7,306 nucleotides of DNA from Candidatus Acetothermia bacterium (GCA_003535305.1 DOHL01000009.1:1-7306); one strand, 5' to 3'; shown: positions 1-7,152, counted from the stretch's first letter. Program-made: numbers and translations. Notes: a model not told the origin generated them from the letters alone.

Positions 1-66
1 GGGAACTGCACAGGGCACGGCACTGTACAGTCATTGTACAGGGCACGGCATGCCGTGCCCCTACAG
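1..66. repeat. Palindromic GC-rich repeat, one full and one partial copy
   Basis: Positions 41-60 form a perfect 20-nt palindrome, GGGCACGGCATGCCGTGCCC. It is extended by a TGTA/TACA outer stem (35-38 with 62-65) across a small internal loop. A 16-nt segment at 35-50 is repeated with one mismatch at 7-22, 28 nt upstream, and the spacer contains a second palindrome, CTGTACAG (23-30). No protein-coding signal is visible. From memory, similar GGGCACGGCATGCCGTGCCCCTA units are dispersed in many bacterial genomes as REP-like or MITE-like elements, but that cannot be shown from one locus. It lies 50 bp past the stop of the leftward ABC operon, so its hairpin could also protect the 3' end of that mRNA or help end transcription. 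There is no U-tract to support a classical terminator. Confidence 0.7.
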
Positions 67-116
67 CTTCTATTCTCTGAATATTCCGCTTGAATTTTCA
101 AGTTGCGCGACTAACC

Positions 117-1974
117 TTATCCTTTGCTTGCCACTGTAGATATCGGTTGCCCGCGGAACTGACTTGTGTATAGTTGATGGTAGAATCCTTGCGCTGCCAA
201 TAATTCGTCGTGAGTGCCATGCTCGATGATGCGCCCGTCGTCGATGACGAGCACCTGGTCGGCATGACGGATCGTGGAGAGACGGTGGGCGATGATAAAG
301 CTCGTCCGGCCATCCATCAACTCCCTGAGCGCTGTCTGAATATAGACTTCAGTGCGTGTATCAACGCTGCTCGTCGCTTCATCGAGGATGAGGATCTGAG
401 GATCGGCAAGGACGGCGCGGGCGATGGCAAGCAGTTGCCGTTGCCCTTCGCTCAGATTGCTGCCGCGTTCTGACAGCGGTGTATCGTACCCCTGCGGCAG
501 ACGGCGGATGAATTGATCGGCATAGGCCAACTTTGCTGCGGCAATACACTCTTCATCAGTGGCATCGAGTCGCCCGTAGCGGATGTTCTCCAGCACCGAT
601 TCTGCGAACAAGAACGTGCTTTGGAGCACGATTCCCAGTTGTCGCCGCAAGTTCTCCCTTCTCACAGTGCGGATATCATGGCCGTCGATACGGATCGATC
701 CGTTGTCGATATCATAAAAACGCGTCAACAGGTTGATGATCGTTGTCTTCCCTGCTCCGGTCGGCCCGACAAGGGCGATCGTCTGGCCGGGTTCGGCAGT
801 GAAGCTGACTTCTTTTAAGACCGGAACGTTCGGCGCGTAGGCGAAATCAACGTTATTAAAGGTGACCTCGCCGTCGATTTTATCGAGGACGATTGCATTG
901 ACGGGATCGGTCAGTTCCGGCGATTCGTCGATGACAGCGAATATTCGTTCCGCCCCGGCGAGTGCGGCCTGAATTTGATTGTATAATCCCCCCTAACTGG
1001 CGTAACGGCGCAGCGAAACGGCGTGAATAAGCGATGAATGCGGCGATGATCCCGACGCTTGCTAAGCCGTTAATCGTCATCCAGCCACCCAACCCGGCGA
1101 CGATAGCAATATTGGCATTACTCAAGATTCCCATCAACGGCGGGACCAGCATCGCATAGGTATGAGCGCGGATCCCTACTTGTCGCACGGTCTCATTCGC
1201 GCGATCGAATCGCCGCCCTGCCGCACTCTGTTGCCCGAATGCGATGACCACCCGTTGGCTGCTGTACATCTCTTCTAATGTCGCGTTCAACTGGCCGATA
1301 TTCGTCTGTAGTCGGCGGAATTCTCTGCGGGTCCGCTTGCCGACAATGCCGACTATCCCGATCATTAACGGGAAGATGATCATTGATCCTAATGTCAACA
1401 AAGGATTGAGCATGAGCATTACCACCAGGATTCCCACCAGAGAGATCAATCCGGAAAACAATGCCGTCACATTCTGTGCCAAAAGGACGCTGATCGCATC
1501 CATATCGTTGGTAAGGCGGCTCATCAACTCTCCGCGTCTATCTCTGTCAAAGAAGCGCAGCGATAGGGTCTGCAGATGCGCAAATAGGTGACGGCGCAGT
1601 TCGCGCATCGCCCGCTGCGAGACGCGCGCCATCAGCAAACTTTGTCCTGTCTGTGAAAGCCATGATCCAAGGTATACTCCCAACATAAGGAACGTCATCC
1701 GCAGCAGTCCTGCTATATCATGGCCGGTGATGAAGCGATCGATTGCCATTCCGATCAAAAGAGGTCCCATCAGCGAAAGCAATGTGCTGATGAGCGCCAA
1801 AACGAATACACAGAGGAGTATGAGTCGGTATGGTCTCAAATAGGACAGAAGTCTCCGTACTGTATTGCGTGCGTCCTTCGCTGTTTCGATCTGTGTGCCG
1901 CGGAAGCGTCGGCCGGGACCGGATGCAGGAGATGGTCGACTGATAGGCGGTTGTGGAGTTCTTTCTCTAACCAT
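117..1974 (-). CDS. ABC exporter subunit B (TMD-NBD), frameshifted; catalytic-Glu partner of the heterodimer
   Basis: Half-transporter of the multidrug/lipid exporter type. As written, the frame breaks at codons 328-329; deleting one G from the G6 run (988-993) restores a continuous 618-residue protein of normal family length. A Pro/Gly/Arg-rich cytosolic N-tail (1-40) precedes six predicted membrane segments (about 49-328). The ATPase domain then shows Walker A GPTGAGKTT (403-411), Q-loop Gln451, signature LSEGQ (507-511), Walker B ILILDE with catalytic Glu532, and switch His563. The signature has Glu for the second Gly of LSGGQ, which fits the degenerate half of an asymmetric dimer with the upstream gene. 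The ATG overlaps the upstream stop (ATGGTTAG, 8 nt), and GAGGAG sits 7 nt before it, indicating translational coupling. Unrepaired, the product would be 364 residues with no ATPase domain and an out-of-frame tail. The transported substrate is unknown. An indel error is as plausible as true inactivation, because both halves look otherwise well conserved. Confidence 0.9.
988..993 (-). other. Frameshift site: G6 homopolymer (C6 on + strand)
   Basis: On the coding (minus) strand the text reads TTA GGG GGG ATT ATA. With five Gs it reads TTA GGG GGA TTA TAC AAT CAA, giving Leu-Gly-Gly-Leu-Tyr-Asn-Gln, which joins smoothly to the conserved linker and the Walker A region downstream. The lesion is therefore a single-base insertion in a homopolymer. 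Restoring frame needs a +1 ribosomal shift or a one-base transcriptional deletion, not the common -1 slip. The downstream frame stays open through to the stop at 117. Confidence 0.85.
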
Positions 1975-3748
1975 CGTTATTCTCCTCTAATTGCCGGCCG
2001 TCACCGAGCTGCGAGCGATAGATATCCTGATAGAGAGAGCTGGTGGATAACAGTTCATGGTGTGTCCCCATCGCAGCGATCCACCCCTTATCGAGGACGA
2101 TTATCTTGTCCGCCAACAGAACAGTACTGATTCGCTGAGCAACGATAAGCCGTGTCGCGCCTCCCCATTCACTGTTGCGTGACTGTTGCAATAACTGATC
2201 GAGTGCATCCTGTAATTTGATCTCGGTCTCTACGTCGACAGCGCTCGTACTGTCGTCGAGGATCAGTATCTTCGGCTTAACGAGCAACGCGCGGGCAATG
2301 GCGATTCGCTGCTGCTGTCCGCCTGACAGGTTCACCCCTCGCTGGCCGATGAGCGTATCGTAACCCTGCGGAAGCGCTTTGATGAACTCGTGTGCCTGTG
2401 CTGCCTGCGCTGCGGCGATTATCTCATCGTCATCTGCCTGCGGTCGGCCGTAACGGATATTGTTGCGGACTGTTTCGGCAAAGAGCACTGCTTCCTGCAG
2501 AGCAATGCCGATCTGCCGGCGTAGGGAATGAAGCTGTAGGTCCCGTACGTCGATTCCATCGAGCGTCACCCGCCCTGCTGTTACGTCATAAAAGCGAGGG
2601 ATGAGGTGGATGAGCGTTGATTTTCCCGCTCCGGTCGTTCCGAGGATCGCTACTGTCTCTTCCGGTTCAACAACAAGATCGATATCTTTGAGCACAGGAT
2701 CGCCATTGATGCCGGAGTAGCTAAAAGAGACACCTTCAAAGGCTATCCTTCCGCGCACACGATCGAGGGGGCGCGCATGCGGCGTTTCCTGCACGTCAGC
2801 GCTGCTGTCGAGGATTTTAAAGATACGACTGGCAGATGCGTCTGCTGCTGACAGCGGTCCGATCATCCCGGCGAGCATCATTATCGGAAAGAGGACGAAT
2901 GAGAGGTAACTGATTGCAGCGACGATCTGCCCCACTGTCATCTCTCCCTGGATTGTCGAAATTCCACCGAACCATACTACGCCGACAATTCCCAGGTTAA
3001 CAATCAGCATCATCGTCGGCATGAGGAGAGCCATCAATTGCATTACCTGGACCGTTTTTGTCATCAGTTGGCGATTTGCTTCATCGAAACGCGCGTTTTC
3101 ATGATCCACTCGCACAAACGCTTTCACTACGCGCACTCCGGCCAGATTCTCTTGCAGCACAGTATTTAACTTGTCAAGTTTTTTCTGGACCCATAAGAAC
3201 AACGGTTGCGCTTTACGCGCAAAGAGCCAGACCAACCCCATGATCAGCGGGATAAATGCCGCTACCATCAACGCTAATTGACGATCGATGAGGACCAACA
3301 TCACAGCGCTTCCTACGAACCACACCGGAGCACGGGTGAGGATACGCAGCATCATGCGCACGACCAACTGCACCATGTTCACATCGCTCGTCGTTCGTAC
3401 CAGCAGTTGTCCGGTTTGGATGTGGTCGAGGTTGGCGTACGAGTAGCTTTGTACTTTGCGCACAAGAGCGCTGCGCACGTCGGCGGCGAATCCTTGTGAG
3501 ACCTGTACCGCCAAGATTGTATTTGCAATAGCGAAGACCGAACTCACCACAGCTGCTCCGATCATAATAAGCGCTGTGGTGATTATCACGTGCATGTTGC
3601 CTGCAGCGATTCCTTCGTCGATCACCCGTTGAGCCAAACGCGGAACCATCAAATCCGCTCCCACCATTCCCAATACCAGAGCTAAAGCGGCGATGCTCCG
3701 CCATTTGTACGGGATGATAAAATGCAGCATACGTAACAACGCGCTCAT
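1967..3748 (-). CDS. ABC exporter subunit A (TMD-NBD) with degenerate ATPase site
   Basis: Promoter-proximal half of a heterodimeric ABC exporter in the cytoplasmic membrane. Six predicted membrane segments fall at about 17-36, 54-79, 141-160, 160-177, 237-263 and 277-299. The coupling and linker region follows, then an ATPase domain with Walker A GTTGAGKST (370-378), Q-loop Gln418, a canonical LSGGQ signature (474-478), Walker B ILILDD with Asp499 where the catalytic Glu is expected, and Gln538 (VAQR) in place of the switch His. The Asp/Gln pair is the known mark of the non-hydrolysing site in TM287/288-, BmrCD- and LmrCD-type exporters. The downstream gene supplies the intact Glu/His. The ATG at 3748 is preferred because GAGAGG lies 6 nt upstream; a GTG directly before it (3751) would be only 3 nt from that site. 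It gives 593 residues, normal for the family. The substrate (drug, lipid or peptide) cannot be inferred. The operator-like palindrome upstream suggests inducible expression. Confidence 0.95.
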   Translation of the reverse strand: MSALLRMLHFIIPYKWRSIAALALVLGMVGADLMVPRLAQRVIDEGIAAGNMHVIITTALIMIGAAVVSSVFAIANTILAVQVSQGFAADVRSALVRKVQSYSYANLDHIQTGQLLVRTTSDVNMVQLVVRMMLRILTRAPVWFVGSAVMLVLIDRQLALMVAAFIPLIMGLVWLFARKAQPLFLWVQKKLDKLNTVLQENLAGVRVVKAFVRVDHENARFDEANRQLMTKTVQVMQLMALLMPTMMLIVNLGIVGVVWFGGISTIQGEMTVGQIVAAISYLSFVLFPIMMLAGMIGPLSAADASASRIFKILDSSADVQETPHARPLDRVRGRIAFEGVSFSYSGINGDPVLKDIDLVVEPEETVAILGTTGAGKSTLIHLIPRFYDVTAGRVTLDGIDVRDLQLHSLRRQIGIALQEAVLFAETVRNNIRYGRPQADDDEIIAAAQAAQAHEFIKALPQGYDTLIGQRGVNLSGGQQQRIAIARALLVKPKILILDDSTSAVDVETEIKLQDALDQLLQQSRNSEWGGATRLIVAQRISTVLLADKIIVLDKGWIAAMGTHHELLSTSSLYQDIYRSQLGDGRQLEENNDG

Positions 3749-3868
3749 CACTTGCCTCTCTGTTTTATCGTTATTTCTCTTTGCCCCACGGCTTTTTCCT
3801 CAAATTTTAAAACCTTGTTTATTCTTTGGAGATAACCATGCCAATGTAAATGTTTAGTCTACGAATTG

Positions 3869-3880
3869 TTAGCATGCTAA
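3869..3880. promoter_or_regulatory. Candidate operator, perfect 12-bp palindrome TTAGCATGCTAA
   Basis: This perfect inverted repeat directly abuts the -10 hexamer of the leftward ABC promoter, so its centre (3874/3875) coincides with the expected transcription start. A dimeric repressor bound here would block initiation. Short AT-flanked palindromes at this position are typical of MarR- and TetR-family regulation of drug exporters. No regulator gene is present in the window, so the identity of the binder is an inference. Confidence 0.55.
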
Positions 3881-3909
3881 ATAATATCACAATCTTCCCT
3901 GCAAGTCAA
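3881..3909 (-). promoter_or_regulatory. Sigma-70-type promoter for the ABC exporter operon
   Basis: Read on the minus strand: -35 TTGACT (3909-3904), a 17-bp spacer, then -10 TATTAT (3886-3881). The predicted start is near 3874, giving an ABC leader of about 125 nt that is AT-rich and contains TTTTAAAA. Both hexamers match the consensus at five of six positions and the spacing is optimal. The leader shows no riboswitch or attenuator that I recognise. Confidence 0.7.
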
Positions 3910-3982
3910 ATTGGGAAAACACCAAAAGACTGTTGATACGGGCTATTGCAGTAAGTTATGTTGGCATATCCATCCGCGACAC

Positions 3983-4012
3983 TTGACATCGGTTAGCTCA
4001 GCATGTTATATT
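3983..4012 (+). promoter_or_regulatory. Sigma-70-type promoter (extended -10) for the phosphatase-like/5'-nucleotidase operon
   Basis: A perfect TTGACA -35 (3983-3988) is followed by an 18-bp spacer and TATATT (4007-4012), preceded by TGT to give an extended -10. An alternative -10, TTATAT (4006-4011), has 17-bp spacing. The start is expected near 4019. The -35 box lies 73 bp from the -35 of the leftward ABC promoter, so the two are back to back and could share a regulator. No Pho-box repeat is visible. Confidence 0.65.
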
Positions 4013-4018
4013 GGATAT

Positions 4019-4199
4019 TGATCGATGGTCCGAACCATATAGGCTGGCCTCTGTTGCCAAGCAAAGGTGTTCCTAAATGCAACAAAGACTAGCGGTTTCC
4101 GGTGGTAAATAAAGGGGGTGGTTGATAGAGAGAGAAGAAACAAAGGGTCGGCGTAGTTTAGTATTTCAACGCGAACAAATCTTAAGAGAAGGTTGTAAA
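4019..4199 (+). other. Long untranslated leader of the rightward operon, with possible 11-codon upstream ORF
   Basis: About 180 nt separate the predicted start from the ATG at 4200. The stretch contains a small hairpin, ATGGT-ccga-ACCAT (4025-4038), and a possible short ORF (ATG at 4077, stop 4110-4112, peptide MQQRLAVSGGK) with AAAGG about 9 nt upstream. A GGGGGTGG run (4114-4121) follows and could pose as a ribosome site for a TTG at 4122 in frame with the main gene. I recognise no known riboswitch. Nothing else in the 3749-4199 intergenic region looks like a gene. Confidence 0.4.
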
Positions 4200-5576
4200 A
4201 TGAGCAAGAGAAAGATAGTCATAGCAGCAATCCTACTGAGTGCTCTGTTTATCGGCGCTGGTGTTGTCGGCTTTGGGGATGACGACACGGTGACGGTCGG
4301 TGCTATTTACATCGGACCGATCGGTGATTACGGTTGGAGCTTTGTAGCGCATCGCGACCTGACATATCTGGTGGAAAAACACGACTGGCTTGAGTATCTC
4401 TATGCAGAGGCGGTCCCGTTCCCCGAAGCAGAGGGCGTAATCAGAGACTACGGTCCAGGCGGACGACTGGCATGGGACGAGCTTCCCCATGTAGCGATCA
4501 CCACCGTTCATGTGCGTGATAATCTTCAAGCAGGATCGGTCGGTGGAGCGGTCGCTCACTCTACGGGAATAAAAAGTTACTTCGGTGTCTTTGGATTCTG
4601 TCCTGTAACCGGACAACCACTCACAACTCTGATGGAAGAAGCGCAAGGAGAGGGCTTTGCCATCGGCCTGATCAATTCCGGTGCGATCACCGAGCCGGGA
4701 ACTGCTCTTTTCGTTGCTCAAGTCGAGGATCGATTCGATCACGCAGCAATAGTGTTGCAGATCTTTGAGCAACGACCGGATGTTATCCTCGGTGGAGGAG
4801 AACAATGGTTTCTGCCGGAAGGGGTGATGGGGCGCCATGGCCCAGGACGAAGAGCCGACGGCAGGAATCTCATTGAGGAATTGATCGCGCTCGGGTATAC
4901 CGTTGTCTTTAACGCTGAAGAACTTGCTGCCATACCAGAGAATACGACAAAACTATTAGGACTCTTTGCTGCGCATCATATCTTCAATGCTGACGGCGAA
5001 GAGGAACTGGCAGTAAGGAATCTGCCTCTCTATGTCGAAGGATCTCCGACAGTGGCGCAGAAAACAGCTGCAGCCTTACAAATATTATCCCGTAACGAAA
5101 CAGGATTCTTCCTCGTTGTCGAAGAAGAGGGAACAGACAACTTTGCTAATCGGAACAATGCGGAAGGGACAATCGAGGCCGCTAAGCGGGCTGATGATGC
5201 AATCCGCGTAGCGCTTGATTTCACCCGCACCGACCAAAACACTCTGCTGTTGGTGGCAGCGGACTCTGATGCCGGAGGACTCAATGTTATGACGCATGTC
5301 CCCTGGCAGCCGATGATCGCCGGCGAGCCGCTTCCAGCAAGGATGCCCGGGCGGAGAGCTATAGTAGAAGGAGGACCGGTTGACGGTGTGGGCGGAACAG
5401 GCAAAATTCCGTTTGTAACTCCCTGTGGACAGCCGTTCGCCATCATCTGGGCCGGCCTGCAAGACTTCGGTGGGGGGACGATCACGCGCGCTTATGGACT
5501 CCATGCTTCGCTGGTGGCCGGAACAATCGACAACACTGATATCTACCGCATTATGCGGTTTGTGCTCGGATTATAA
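4200..5576 (+). CDS. Exported alkaline-phosphatase-like protein lacking zinc histidines, with BMP-like N-terminus
   Basis: 458 residues. The ATG is chosen because GAGAAGG ends 7 nt upstream and the start yields a signal sequence (MSKRK plus a hydrophobic run to about 24); an in-frame TTG at 4122 would bury it. Residues 31-85 resemble BMP/PnrA nucleoside-binding proteins (VGAIYIGPIGDYGWSF, then an EAEGVIRDY segment). From about 89 the body is PhoA-like: LAWDELP, AGSVGGAVAHSTGIKS, GGGEQWF, ADGRNLIEE, KLLGLFA, and the C-terminal DNTDIYRIM. By hand alignment to E. coli PhoA, Ser113 is the nucleophile (S102), Arg178 is R166, Glu308 is E322, Asp313 is D327, Asp355 is D369, and Asp43 may be D51. The zinc ligands H331, H370 and H412 become Asn317, Ser356 and Pro408; D101, D153 and T155 become Gly112, Glu165 and Gly167. 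There are only two cysteines (134, 409). Ordinary zinc phosphatase activity is therefore doubtful. It could be a clade with other metal chemistry, or a non-catalytic binding protein. It is co-transcribed with the 5'-nucleotidase 20 bp downstream. Confidence 0.85.
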   Translation: MSKRKIVIAAILLSALFIGAGVVGFGDDDTVTVGAIYIGPIGDYGWSFVAHRDLTYLVEKHDWLEYLYAEAVPFPEAEGVIRDYGPGGRLAWDELPHVAITTVHVRDNLQAGSVGGAVAHSTGIKSYFGVFGFCPVTGQPLTTLMEEAQGEGFAIGLINSGAITEPGTALFVAQVEDRFDHAAIVLQIFEQRPDVILGGGEQWFLPEGVMGRHGPGRRADGRNLIEELIALGYTVVFNAEELAAIPENTTKLLGLFAAHHIFNADGEEELAVRNLPLYVEGSPTVAQKTAAALQILSRNETGFFLVVEEEGTDNFANRNNAEGTIEAAKRADDAIRVALDFTRTDQNTLLLVAADSDAGGLNVMTHVPWQPMIAGEPLPARMPGRRAIVEGGPVDGVGGTGKIPFVTPCGQPFAIIWAGLQDFGGGTITRAYGLHASLVAGTIDNTDIYRIMRFVLGL

Positions 5577-5596
5577 ACAAATAGGAGATGATCGAT

Positions 5597-7126
5597 ATGA
5601 GAAAGAAATTCTTCACGTTAGGAGCTATTCTGCTCCTGGTCTTGACGGTCTGCGGCAGCGCTGTTGCTCAGGAGGATGAGCAGGCAACGGCAACGACGAT
5701 TACCATCTTGCATATAAACGACATCCATGGGCGTCTCGATCCATTTACCCCATGGAGAGCTGAGGCAGAAGTCGGGGGAATAGCGCGCATCGCTACCTTG
5801 GTCAATCGAATAAGGGCAGAAGAGGAGAACGTTATCTTTCTCGATGCTGGCGACACTATTCACGGAACCAATCTGGTCAATCTCTTCTTCGGTAAGCCGG
5901 CCGTTGCAGTGATGAATAGACTCGATGTCGACGCCATGGTCGTCGGCAACCATGATTTTAATTTCGGAATCGATGTGCTAGCGGCACGAGCCGAAGAGGC
6001 TGGGTTCCCAATTCTCGGCGCCAATGTGCGCTATAAAACCGGGGAACCGGTCTTGTTCCTCCCTCCTTACATCATCGTTGAAAAGGGAGGGTTAACGATA
6101 GGGATCATCGGCTTAGTGACAGAAGAGACCCCGCTAGTTACCCATCCTAAGAACGTGGAAGATCTTGAGTTCTTAGATCCGGTAACAATGACCCAGCAGA
6201 TTGTGGAGCAGCTTGACCCCAAGGTCGATCTTATCATCCTCCTGACCCATCTGGGCATAGCCGAAGAAGAGGCGGTGCTCAAAAAGGTGCCCGGGATCGC
6301 AGTTGTAGTAAGCGGTCATATTCATCAGGAATGGGTTATCCGCTCAGAGGAGTTCGGCCATGCGATCAGAGTGCAAGCAGGTGAGCATGGTCGAGTTCTC
6401 GGCCGCCTCGACATTACCGTTGTCGACGGCATCGTCACCAGTTTCCGCCATGAATTTCTTCCTATCACTCCGGCGATAGAGAAAGATCCGGCAATCGAGG
6501 CCATTTTAACCCCGTTCAGAGAAGCGTTGGGAACGAAGTTAGCGGAGGTGGTGGGAGAAGCAGAGATCATCCTCGATGGCGAGCGAGCCAATGTGCGCAC
6601 GCGTGAGACAAACTTAGGAAATCTGGTTGCAGATATTCTCCGGGCGAGAACAGGCGCTGATATCGCCATTCAGAACGGCGGGGGAATTCGCGCCAGTATC
6701 GATATCGGGTCGATCACCCTGGAAGAGATATTTACCGTCCTTCCGTTCGATAATTATATCGTAGTGTTGGAGTTAACCGGAGAAGAGATATGGCAGGCGC
6801 TGGACAACGGCGTCAGCCAAGTTGAATATCTCCGCGGCCGTTTTCCGCAGGTCTCCGGGCTAAGCTTTACCTTTGACCCGGCGCGGCCGGCCGGCGAGCG
6901 GATAGTGGAAATCCTCATTGCTGGTGAACCTATCGATCTAAACAAGACGTATACCGTAGCCACCAACTGCTTTTTAGCAGCGGGCGGAGATGGGTATATC
7001 ATGTTTAAGGAAGCCCGGGTGGTCATGGAGACAGGGGATCTGCTGCGCGATGCAGTGGCCGCTTATATCAGAGCAGCCGAAATAGTCCATCCCAGAATAG
7101 AAGGGAGAATTCGCCTCGCCTCGTGA
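5597..7126 (+). CDS. Secreted 5'-nucleotidase/UshA-type metallophosphoesterase
   Basis: 509 residues, normal for the family. It should hydrolyse extracellular nucleotides, or related sugar-nucleotides or cyclic nucleotides, to nucleoside and phosphate. The ATG at 5597 is preferred because AGGAG (5583-5587) is 9 nt upstream, whereas the ATG at 5588 touches it. The signal peptide has basic RKK, a hydrophobic core and an AVA cleavage site after residue 24; the Cys at 19 is not a lipobox because Val precedes it. The N-terminal metallophosphatase domain has all dimetal motifs: NDIHG (Asp42, His44), DAGD (Asp86), GNHDF (Asn118, His119), LTHLG (His218) and SGHIH (His241, His243). The C-terminal nucleotide-binding domain has TNLGNLVAD, NGGGIRA (Arg365), LPFDN (Phe384), LSFTFDP and GGDGY. 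The gene is intact and lies 20 bp after the phosphatase-like gene in the same direction, so they are probably one operon. No sortase or anchor motif is seen at the C-terminus. Confidence 0.95.
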   Translation: MRKKFFTLGAILLLVLTVCGSAVAQEDEQATATTITILHINDIHGRLDPFTPWRAEAEVGGIARIATLVNRIRAEEENVIFLDAGDTIHGTNLVNLFFGKPAVAVMNRLDVDAMVVGNHDFNFGIDVLAARAEEAGFPILGANVRYKTGEPVLFLPPYIIVEKGGLTIGIIGLVTEETPLVTHPKNVEDLEFLDPVTMTQQIVEQLDPKVDLIILLTHLGIAEEEAVLKKVPGIAVVVSGHIHQEWVIRSEEFGHAIRVQAGEHGRVLGRLDITVVDGIVTSFRHEFLPITPAIEKDPAIEAILTPFREALGTKLAEVVGEAEIILDGERANVRTRETNLGNLVADILRARTGADIAIQNGGGIRASIDIGSITLEEIFTVLPFDNYIVVLELTGEEIWQALDNGVSQVEYLRGRFPQVSGLSFTFDPARPAGERIVEILIAGEPIDLNKTYTVATNCFLAAGGDGYIMFKEARVVMETGDLLRDAVAAYIRAAEIVHPRIEGRIRLAS

Positions 7127-7152
7127 CGATAGAAACCCTGACTTTGCTAACT

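Noticed and set aside
89..102. Hairpin CTTGAATTTTCAAG as terminator of the ABC operon
   Set aside because: The stem is only 5-6 bp and AT-rich, with a tiny loop and no T-tract on the minus strand downstream.
210..818. Open frames on the + strand inside the ABC subunit B gene
   Set aside because: They lie opposite the conserved ATPase domain, have no family resemblance, and their codon patterns are shadows of the real gene.
3213..3704. 163-codon minus-strand open frame inside ABC subunit A
   Set aside because: Out-of-frame shadow, rich in Arg/Ser/His with no domain signal, while the overlapping frame encodes the conserved transmembrane domain.
4122..4199. N-terminal extension of the phosphatase-like gene from a TTG at 4122
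   Set aside because: It adds 26 charged residues ahead of an obvious signal sequence. The ATG at 4200 has a better Shine-Dalgarno (GAGAAGG, 7 nt) and places the basic and hydrophobic signal at the very N-terminus.
3749..4199. Searched for CRISPR repeats, tRNA, Pho-box repeats and known riboswitches
   Set aside because: No regularly spaced repeats, cloverleaf, tandem Pho-box half-sites or familiar riboswitch core could be seen.
4233..5504. Minus-strand open frames opposite the phosphatase-like gene
   Set aside because: No start signals or recognisable protein features; the plus-strand frame carries the family motifs throughout.
5588..5596. Upstream ATG of the 5'-nucleotidase gene
   Set aside because: The AGGAG sequence touches this ATG, leaving no spacer. 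The ATG at 5597 has a 9-nt spacer and starts a standard signal peptide.
5642..5655. Possible lipobox (LTVC) in the 5'-nucleotidase signal peptide
   Set aside because: The residue before Cys is Val, not Gly/Ala/Ser, and a good signal peptidase I site (AVA) follows.
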